A program made the position numbers and the translations under genes. A model generated the notes under the pieces. It did no database searches. It had not been told where the DNA came from and worked only from the letters and a program-made list of their open reading frames with translations. Of a DNA stretch of 64,000 bases, positions 19,655 to 26,910 are shown piece after piece. How positions within the stretch are numbered: position 1 is the first letter of the stretch; every line of letters begins with the position of its first letter. Source of the stretch: Paenibacillus marchantiae (GTDB taxonomy: Bacteria > Bacillota > Bacilli > Paenibacillales > Paenibacillaceae); contig NZ_CP118270.1 in NCBI RefSeq assembly GCF_028771845.1, forward strand, positions 6,919,960-6,983,959, given 5' to 3'.

Positions 19655-20569
19655 TTACTCTTTGACAGCTCCGACCGTCAGACCTTGTACAAAGTAACGC
19701 TGGAAGAACGGATATGCGAAAATAATCGGCAACGTGGCGAGAACCACCATGGCCATCCGTGAAGTATCCTGCGGGATGGATTGCATCGCCGCCAGACTCA
19801 TCGAGCTGTTCGCCGAGTTCTGCTGGATGAACTGGATGCTGGACTCGATCCGCATCAGCATCGATTGCAGCGGTACGAGGTTGGGGTTATCGATATATAA
19901 CAGCGCATTGAACCAATCGTTCCAGTAACCGAGCGTACTGAACAATCCGATTGTCGCCAGCCCTGGCAGTGATAATGGAATGACAATTTTCATAAACGTA
20001 TAGAATTCTCCGGCTCCATCAATTTTCGCGGATTCAATGACTGCATCCGGCACACTGGTTGAATAGAACGTACGCAGGATCATGATATAGAAGGCATTCA
20101 TTGCAAGCGGCAGAACCAGTGCCCATATGCTATCTTTTAAATGAAGAAGTTGGGATACGACCATATAGGTCGGAATCATCCCGCCGTTGAACAACATGGT
20201 CAGAATGGCAAATATGGAGAAAAATCTCCGATAACGGAAACTCTTGCGGGAAATTGCATAAGCATACAGCGACATTAGAATCAGACTTATGATGGTACCC
20301 AGCACCGTCACCAAAATGGTTACCCCATAAGCACGCAGCAGCGTGTCTCCACTCTGCCACACAAACTGATAGGCTGCGAGACTCCATTCCTTCGGAATCA
20401 GTCGATACCCGTCACGGGCCAGTGCTTTCTCGTCCGTGAACGAGATGATCACTACAAACACGAAAGGAAATACACAGATTAAAGCGAATAGTCCGGCCAA
20501 AATATTCATAATGACGTTCCAGCCATTGGATACATGATGGAAGTCGCGTTTTTTTACGATTTGAGCCAC
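19655..20569 (-). CDS. Carbohydrate ABC transporter permease (LplC/CUT1 type)
   Basis: A 304-residue inner-membrane permease with about six membrane segments and the conserved cytoplasmic EAA loop (about residues 187-210, with ESAKIDGAGE) that contacts the ATPase. The C-terminal QGLTVGAVKE end is characteristic of LplC-like permeases. It pairs with the upstream LplB-like permease and the lipoprotein at 21.6 kb. Likely substrate is the oligosaccharide released by the GH85 enzyme. No ATPase gene is in the cluster. Confidence 0.95.
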   Translation of the reverse strand: MAQIVKKRDFHHVSNGWNVIMNILAGLFALICVFPFVFVVIISFTDEKALARDGYRLIPKEWSLAAYQFVWQSGDTLLRAYGVTILVTVLGTIISLILMSLYAYAISRKSFRYRRFFSIFAILTMLFNGGMIPTYMVVSQLLHLKDSIWALVLPLAMNAFYIMILRTFYSTSVPDAVIESAKIDGAGEFYTFMKIVIPLSLPGLATIGLFSTLGYWNDWFNALLYIDNPNLVPLQSMLMRIESSIQFIQQNSANSSMSLAAMQSIPQDTSRMAMVVLATLPIIFAYPFFQRYFVQGLTVGAVKE

Positions 20570-20593
20570 AGTGGTTCACTCCTTTCCCTTGTC

Positions 20594-21523
20594 CTAGAAT
20601 AGGCTGCTATCTTTATCGATTTTGCGTACAACATAGTTGGAAATGATAACAAGCACGAAGCCTACAACGGATTGATACAATCCGGCAGCGGTACTCATGC
20701 CAATCTCACCACTTGTTTTCAAGCCACGATACACATAGGTATCAATAACATTGGTAACGGCATACAGCGTACCCGAATCCCTTGGAACCTGATAGAAGAG
20801 ACCAAAGTCGGCATAGAAGATGCGACCCACAGCCAGCAACGTCATAATAATAATGATAGGTGAGAGCAAAGGAATCGTAATGTTGCGGATCTGCTGCCAT
20901 TTATTGGCGCCATCGATCATCGCTGCCTCATACAGCGACCGATCAATCCCCAGAATGGAAGCGAGATAGACAATGCTGTTGTACCCGATCGTTTTCCACA
21001 AAGCTACAAACACCAGGATATACGGCCAATACTTCGCTTCCGAATACCACTGAATCGGTTCCACACCGAACCACCCAATAATCTGGTTCAACATCCCCCG
21101 ATCCATGCTCAGGAAGCTGAACGCGAAATAACCGACAATAACCCAGGATAGGAAATACGGCAGGAACATACCTGTTTGATACAATTTGGCTAATCGTTTA
21201 TTGACCAGCTCCGAGAGCAGAATTGCCAAACCTACAGCGAATACCAGCCCCAGAATAATAATGGCAAGGTTATAAAAAAGCGTGTTTCGAGTAATGAGCC
21301 AAGCATCGTTAGTGCTGAACAGGAATTTAAAGTTATCCCAACCCACCCATTCGCTCTTCATCAGACTGGCCCAGAAGCCTTCGCGGCTGAAACGATATTG
21401 TTTGAATGCTGCTACTGTACCAACCAGTGGCAAGTAGGAGAAGAAGAAGAACCAGATGGCGCCTGGTAGCACCATGAACAGCATGACTCGGTTTCTAATC
21501 AGATTTTTCAAAAATGCGGTCAT
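20594..21523 (-). CDS. Carbohydrate ABC transporter permease (LplB/CUT1 type)
   Basis: A 309-residue permease with six membrane segments and the EAA loop containing EAAMIDGANKWQ. I start it at the ATG at 21523, which has AAGGAGG 8 nt upstream. A frame open 16 codons further has no such site. The gene lies 24 bp before the second permease and follows the binding-protein gene, the usual order for CUT1 oligosaccharide importers of Paenibacillus. Confidence 0.95.
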   Translation of the reverse strand: MTAFLKNLIRNRVMLFMVLPGAIWFFFFSYLPLVGTVAAFKQYRFSREGFWASLMKSEWVGWDNFKFLFSTNDAWLITRNTLFYNLAIIILGLVFAVGLAILLSELVNKRLAKLYQTGMFLPYFLSWVIVGYFAFSFLSMDRGMLNQIIGWFGVEPIQWYSEAKYWPYILVFVALWKTIGYNSIVYLASILGIDRSLYEAAMIDGANKWQQIRNITIPLLSPIIIIMTLLAVGRIFYADFGLFYQVPRDSGTLYAVTNVIDTYVYRGLKTSGEIGMSTAAGLYQSVVGFVLVIISNYVVRKIDKDSSLF

Positions 21524-21598
21524 ATGGAGATCCTCCTTCAGGCTTGAATGAAAAAGGATCGGGCGCAACAAGCAGCGGCCCGATCCCGGAATTTACCC

Positions 21599-23071
21599 TT
21601 ACTTATTTGCCGCTCTCCAGGCATCAAGCTGGGTTTGGGCTTCAGCCATCACTTTTTCAAGTCCGGCTTGATTGAACTTCTCAATCACTTGCTCCAAATT
21701 GTTCTCTGGGTCCAGCGTACCTGTCATCAATGCGGCCCAGTATTGCTCTTTGACATTCTGCACAGCTGTCAGTTCCGACGACACCTTACTTGAGTCAAAG
21801 TTAAAGCTCAGAATTGGGGAATTTACACCCTCTGCATTAAACTTCTTAAACTCATCCCATTTGTTATCCGGGTCATTGTTGTTCAGATACAACAACATGT
21901 TGTTACCGAGGGAGTAAGAAGGCATATCGTAGTTCTTGGATTCAGCGAGATTTTCCATGTGCGTGTCATCCACTTTTTTGTAGTGGACGCCTTCAATACC
22001 GGAATCAACCATATTGCGCAGGACTGGATCTGTATTCAACAGGTTCAGGAACTCCATTGCTTTCTCCGGATATTCGGAGTTAGCCGAGATGGCCATGATC
22101 GAACCTTGTACAGACGTGTTAGTGATGATCGCATCACTAGCTGGTGTGGAAACTACCGGATATCCGTAACTTGCCGACCATTGGTTGTCTGCAAGCGGTT
22201 GAGTTTGTGCACGATCCAGGAACCAGTTGCCTGATGTAGTCAGGTCATTGGTAGAGCCTGTTGTTGCTGCCTCTGCAGATACATAACCAGCTTTATAGTA
22301 TTTGCTCATCGTTTTGAGTGCTGCTTTCATTTCCGGAGTATCCAGAATGTTCACGATCTTGTAATCCGTTGTATCCAGTTTGATCGCCATTGGCAAATTC
22401 TGAATGACATAGTCATAAGGAACATAAGGAACGAAGTTTTTATCCATTCCAAATGGAGTCACGCTTGGCTCATTTTCCTTGATTGTTTTGAGCAAAGGCT
22501 CCAGACTGTCCAACGTACGGATATTGGAGATGTCCATTTTGTATTTATCAAGCAGCGTTTTGTTGAAACGCCATACCTCTTGTTGAGGCAGCTCTTTGTT
22601 GGCCGGAATTCCGTAATTGTGTCCGTCTACTTTCGAACCACTCAGGAATGCAGGATCAATCGTTTTAATAAGGTCCTGACCATATTTAGGGAGCAAGTCA
22701 TCCAGTTCCAGGAATGCACCCTTTCTGGCATTTTGAACATAATCGAATCCGCCGGAAGAGGTGAACAGGATGTCCATTGGCTCGCCGGATGCTACGTTAA
22801 CTTGCATTTTTTGCGGATAGTCACCCCAGTCAACCATTTTCATCGTTACTGTGGCATTAATTTTTTCTTTCGTGTACTTGCTGACTTCTTCCATCACTTT
22901 ATTAACATCTTTCTGAGGGGTACCAATGGTGTACCAGATCAGCTCGACAGGAGCCTCTCCTGCTTCCCCTGATTCTGAAGCATCCTTGCTTCCTCCACAG
23001 GCGCTAAGAACGAGTGTAACCGCCATCAATAATGCAAGTACGAGAGAAAAACTTTTTCTTTGTTTACTCAT
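21599..23071 (-). CDS. Sugar-binding lipoprotein (LplA-like extracellular solute-binding protein)
   Basis: A 490-residue lipoprotein. The signal peptide ends in the lipobox LSAC with the modified cysteine near residue 25, followed by GGSKDASESG as linker. The body is a family 1 type solute-binding fold with DUF3502-like C-terminal region typical of Paenibacillus LplA homologues. It would capture released glycans at the membrane for the two permeases. First gene of the transport-catabolic operon. Upstream are a cre-like site (23136-23150) and a 13-bp inverted repeat (23177-23223). Confidence 0.95.
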   Translation of the reverse strand: MSKQRKSFSLVLALLMAVTLVLSACGGSKDASESGEAGEAPVELIWYTIGTPQKDVNKVMEEVSKYTKEKINATVTMKMVDWGDYPQKMQVNVASGEPMDILFTSSGGFDYVQNARKGAFLELDDLLPKYGQDLIKTIDPAFLSGSKVDGHNYGIPANKELPQQEVWRFNKTLLDKYKMDISNIRTLDSLEPLLKTIKENEPSVTPFGMDKNFVPYVPYDYVIQNLPMAIKLDTTDYKIVNILDTPEMKAALKTMSKYYKAGYVSAEAATTGSTNDLTTSGNWFLDRAQTQPLADNQWSASYGYPVVSTPASDAIITNTSVQGSIMAISANSEYPEKAMEFLNLLNTDPVLRNMVDSGIEGVHYKKVDDTHMENLAESKNYDMPSYSLGNNMLLYLNNNDPDNKWDEFKKFNAEGVNSPILSFNFDSSKVSSELTAVQNVKEQYWAALMTGTLDPENNLEQVIEKFNQAGLEKVMAEAQTQLDAWRAANK

Positions 23072-23135
23072 TTCCTTGATCCTCCCTTTTCGTGTTCCCT
23101 TTAGCTCTACAAACTAACTGCTTTAACCTTATCGA

Positions 23136-23150
23136 ATGAAAGCATTTTCA
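23136..23150 (-). promoter_or_regulatory. Cre-like operator upstream of the binding-protein gene
   Basis: ATGAAAGCATTTTCA on the plus strand, 64 bp before the binding-protein start. Read in the direction of the gene it is TGAAAATGCTTTCAT, identical in sequence and orientation to the site upstream of the GH85 gene. It fits the CcpA cre consensus at all but one position (A for the central G). Confidence 0.65.
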
Positions 23151-23176
23151 AAAAGAAGATAAACTTAATATTTCGA

Positions 23177-23223
23177 GGTACAAATTAAAGAGAAATCTGT
23201 ACTGATTCATTAATTTGTACCTA
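23177..23223. promoter_or_regulatory. 13-bp inverted repeat, candidate operator
   Basis: AGGTACAAATTAA (23177-23189) and its exact reverse complement TTAATTTGTACCT (23211-23223), 21 bp apart, with no T-run that would make it a terminator. It lies between the response regulator and the binding-protein gene and just upstream of the cre-like site. It is a candidate binding site for the YesN-like regulator. Confidence 0.5.
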
Positions 23224-23353
23224 TTTGAATAAATCGCTTACATCAAAAAGACATGCTGAGTAACATTTGGCATCAACTCCATAGCATGCCCTCCTGTCCC
23301 CAGAATGTCTCATTCATTTCAGTCCACTGGTCCAATCGGTGATCCGCTGAACA

Positions 23354-24868
23354 TTATCCAAAAACCTTAAAATCAGTTGGTGAAATTCCCACATACTTGC
23401 GGAACTGTTTATAGAAATATCCGGTCTCCCAGTACCCGACATTCCTTGCGATCTCATGTACTTTCAGATTTGAATTGCGCAGCTGTTCCTTGGCACGTTC
23501 AATCCGGTATTTATTGATATATTCGGCAAAAGTCTCCCCGGTCTCCTTGTGGAACAGTTGTCCCAAATATACTGGATGAAGATGATAGTGAGCACCCAGC
23601 AGCTTCAGGGAAAGCTCTTCTGCGTAATGTTTGTCAATATGTTGAAGCACCTGGTTGACGATTGGATTCTTTAAATCCTGAAGCAAAGACTGAATCGTCT
23701 CCGAACCAACCTGCTGCAACGCCTGCACGAGTTCATCAAAGGTTCCGCTGTCCAATACAAGACGAAGTCCGCGTTGGTAAATAGCCGATTCATCCGAATG
23801 TTTGATGCCCTCCAATTCCATCTTGAAACGAATGACCACTTCCAGTGCGATGTTCTGCAACTCAGCCGGAGTAACCCCGTCGCGGTGCTGTTCAAAATCG
23901 ACCCGAATTCGCTCCGCAAGCAGCTCTGCATTACGGGATAGAATGAGCTTCGCGTACTCCTTCCAATCGATCGAAAAGGAAGAAGCAGAGCTTCCCCCCT
24001 TCTCCAATATGGCATGATCGATCACTTTGAGATCGGGATAGATCATCACATACTGGAGCGCCTTTTTCGCCTCCTGATAGCTTGTCGGCGCATGGTGAAG
24101 TCCACGTATCAGACTTCCTACCCCAATCAGAACAGCAGGATGTGTCTCACATAGCGCAGCGGATAATGCCTGAAGGCACTCCATAAACTTCTCTTTTTCG
24201 TCCTCGCCTGCATGCAAATTGGCAACTATGACGATGTCTCCATCGATGTCATGAAATATATTCACATAGGACTTATCCTTCAGCATGTCCTCCACTCGCT
24301 CGAACATGCCGGATACTTCCCCTTTTGTCCGCAGGATAGCTACTGCAACATCAGGTGCATCCAGCGAAAGGTTCAAGAACTGTGCCCGTTCCTCGAATTC
24401 CGTGGCGGCAATCTGTCTCGTCAGCCATCGATGAAGAATGTTGTCTTTCAGAATCTGAACACCATAAGCATCATCCGTTTGAGGAGACAATGCATGGTCC
24501 AGCTTGGAAGCCGTATTACGAAGCGTCGATTCCAGCTCTTCCACATTGATCGGTTTGAGCAGGTAATTTTCGATGCCTAGCTGCATGCCCTCTTTCAAAT
24601 ATTCAAACTCATTAAAACCACTTAAAATAATCACCTTGATCTCAGGCTGCAACTGCCTTGCTTCCCGAATCAGATCCAGACCATTCATGAATGGCATCGA
24701 TATATCCGTGATCAGAATGTCCACAGGCTGCGCAGACAAGGCGTTTAATGCGGCTTGTCCATTGCCGGCATGACTTACAATTTCCATATCAAACGACGAC
24801 CAATCCAAAATATCGTACAATCCTTCAATGATGAACGGTTCATCATCCACAATAAATACCTTATACAT
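23354..24868 (-). CDS. YesN-like response regulator, AraC-type DNA-binding domain
   Basis: A 504-residue regulator. The receiver domain (1-120) has the phosphoacceptor D55 in ILITDISMP and lysine of LLKPI near 106. A middle region of about 270 residues follows, and the C-terminus has two AraC helix-turn-helix motifs (about 405-504). It pairs with the histidine kinase 1 bp upstream. Such YesM/YesN pairs sit beside CUT1 importers in Paenibacillus and typically activate them. Targets are inferred to be the binding-protein operon and the GH85 gene. Confidence 0.95.
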   Translation of the reverse strand: MYKVFIVDDEPFIIEGLYDILDWSSFDMEIVSHAGNGQAALNALSAQPVDILITDISMPFMNGLDLIREARQLQPEIKVIILSGFNEFEYLKEGMQLGIENYLLKPINVEELESTLRNTASKLDHALSPQTDDAYGVQILKDNILHRWLTRQIAATEFEERAQFLNLSLDAPDVAVAILRTKGEVSGMFERVEDMLKDKSYVNIFHDIDGDIVIVANLHAGEDEKEKFMECLQALSAALCETHPAVLIGVGSLIRGLHHAPTSYQEAKKALQYVMIYPDLKVIDHAILEKGGSSASSFSIDWKEYAKLILSRNAELLAERIRVDFEQHRDGVTPAELQNIALEVVIRFKMELEGIKHSDESAIYQRGLRLVLDSGTFDELVQALQQVGSETIQSLLQDLKNPIVNQVLQHIDKHYAEELSLKLLGAHYHLHPVYLGQLFHKETGETFAEYINKYRIERAKEQLRNSNLKVHEIARNVGYWETGYFYKQFRKYVGISPTDFKVFG

Positions 24869-24869
24869 A

Positions 24870-26699
24870 TTAAAAACCTGTCCCTTCTGTATGAGGATAA
24901 CGAACCCTGATCAGGGTTCCTTCTCCGAGTGTACTTTCTATCGTGATGCCGAATTCCGGTCCATACAGGAAACGCAAACGGGTGTGTACGCTGCGCAGTC
25001 CGAACATTTTACCCGACTCTTCCGGACGTTCCAGTTCTTCTAAAATTTCAGTCAGGCGCTCAGGATCAATGCCTTTACCGTTATCTCTAACCTCTACCTG
25101 CAAAGCGTCGCCCAGTTCTTCAACAACGATCGCTAATTGATTATCCGAACGTTCTGTCTGAATGCCGTGCACCACATAGTTCTCAATAATCGGCTGCAGG
25201 GACAGCTTAACCACCGGATGCTGGTTATGCACAGGGTCCAACTGAATCGTGTACATGAAAATATCCTTATACCGGATTCGGAACAATTCCAGATACAGAC
25301 GGCAAGCTTCCATCTCATCCTTGAGCGTATAATTTTTCTTCTGTTGAACAAGGCTCTTGAATAACACGGATAAACTGTAGATCATCTCCCCGACATCTTT
25401 CGCCCCCTGCGAAATTGCCCTCATTCGGATGACCTCCAACGTGTTATAGAGAAAGTGAGGATTAATCCGTGCCTGGAGAGCGACCAGTTCTGTCTCCTTT
25501 TGTTTGATCTCGGCTTTGTAGACGCGTTCAATATATTGATTAAGTTCATCCAGCATATCGTTGAAACTGTGCGAGATCTGTCCAAGCTCATCATCACGGG
25601 CATCATCGATGCGTGCTGTCAGGTTGCCATATTTCACCCTTTGGGTGAAACGAATGATTCTGCGGGTGCGTTTGGCAAAATTAATAATGAAAAACGCCGG
25701 AACCAACACTGCAAACAGGATACATATGATGCTAATCGAAACGATTGTGTTGCGTGTACCCGCATAGGCCTCAGCCATCTCATCCACAGGAACCGTGCCA
25801 ACGACCACATAGCCCTGATCCGCCGAGACAAACTTGTTCACATACATATTTCGCTCCTTTTTCATCGAGTCCATATCCGTCTGATCAAACAGGGAATCGG
25901 CCACATTGATATAGGGGTACTTCTTGCCGTAATAGTTACTGTTGGAATCGAACAATACTGTACCTTTGGCTGACAGCACCACAATTTCTCCCTTGAGATT
26001 ACTTTCGTAACTATCCAAAGCGTTGCCAATACCTGCTGAGTCAAAGAAAACAAGGAACTGACCCAAATTTCGAAGGGTCTGTGTATCGTTGATAGGCACC
26101 CGAATCGCATACAGCGCCGGGTCCCATTGATCAATTTCTTTACGAATCCAATAGTTTGGTGCGCTGATATTCGGTGTCTCCATCGCCATCACGTCAGGAA
26201 TATAGGAATGAGCCACATTGGTGTTCAGCTTTCTGAACTGCTTATGTTGATTGAAGGAGGACAGATCCTGCCGCTCGGCACTATATAACATCACTTGATT
26301 GATATCCGAATTGCGATCCATGATATTTTGAAAATGTTTCAGTACATCAGCTGAATAATCATCCTGATTCGCATAATAGCCATTCGTCAGATGCTGTACA
26401 TACTCGGCGTACGTGTGGTTCATCAGATAGGTGATATTGGCTGATAAGGCCTCATTCTGATGCATGTCCCTCACCATGTTTTGCACCGATTCATACTGCT
26501 GATGAATATATCGGTCAACACTCTCCATGGCCGCTTTCTGGATCGCCAGTTCTCGGCGAATTGTGGCATCGGACACCGACAAGAAAATGATATAGGATAA
26601 GGTAATAATCGTTACAATTGAGATCATGGAGAAGATGAACAGCATCTTCATAAACATATTATTTTTAAAGAAATTTTTGTAAACGCTAACAATTTTCAA
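24870..26699 (-). CDS. YesM-like sensor histidine kinase
   Basis: A 609-residue membrane kinase. An N-terminal membrane helix (about 17-40), an extracellular sensor of about 260 residues, a second helix near 300-320, a HAMP domain, the His_kinase phosphoacceptor in ARINPHFLYNTLE, and an HATPase domain with IIENYVVHGIQ and RDNGKGI are visible. I accept the TTG start at 26699, with GGGGGG 10 nt upstream. The extracellular domain probably senses a sugar or glycan directly or through the binding lipoprotein. It is divergent from the GH85 gene. Confidence 0.93.
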   Translation of the reverse strand: MKIVSVYKNFFKNNMFMKMLFIFSMISIVTIITLSYIIFLSVSDATIRRELAIQKAAMESVDRYIHQQYESVQNMVRDMHQNEALSANITYLMNHTYAEYVQHLTNGYYANQDDYSADVLKHFQNIMDRNSDINQVMLYSAERQDLSSFNQHKQFRKLNTNVAHSYIPDVMAMETPNISAPNYWIRKEIDQWDPALYAIRVPINDTQTLRNLGQFLVFFDSAGIGNALDSYESNLKGEIVVLSAKGTVLFDSNSNYYGKKYPYINVADSLFDQTDMDSMKKERNMYVNKFVSADQGYVVVGTVPVDEMAEAYAGTRNTIVSISIICILFAVLVPAFFIINFAKRTRRIIRFTQRVKYGNLTARIDDARDDELGQISHSFNDMLDELNQYIERVYKAEIKQKETELVALQARINPHFLYNTLEVIRMRAISQGAKDVGEMIYSLSVLFKSLVQQKKNYTLKDEMEACRLYLELFRIRYKDIFMYTIQLDPVHNQHPVVKLSLQPIIENYVVHGIQTERSDNQLAIVVEELGDALQVEVRDNGKGIDPERLTEILEELERPEESGKMFGLRSVHTRLRFLYGPEFGITIESTLGEGTLIRVRYPHTEGTGF

Positions 26700-26820
26700 G
26701 TCACATGTTCCCCCCGATGCTGTTTTCCTGTCTAAAGTATATCATTTGCCTTCTAACATTAACTTGTCACCTCGAACTTTTCTTTAGTTTATACCTTCCT
26801 TTCTTTAATTTCTCCCTATT

Positions 26821-26835
26821 TGAAAATGCTTTCAT
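26821..26835 (+). promoter_or_regulatory. Cre-like operator upstream of the GH85 gene
   Basis: TGAAAATGCTTTCAT, 75 bp before the GH85 start. Identical in sequence and orientation relative to the gene to the site before the binding-protein operon. It suggests shared control, either carbon catabolite repression or a locus-specific factor. Confidence 0.65.
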
Positions 26836-26910
26836 GCCCTATCGTTAACCATAAGTTTATTTTTGTGTAAAAGAATACCTTACATTCATTCGACTTGAAG
26901 GAGGAACAAC

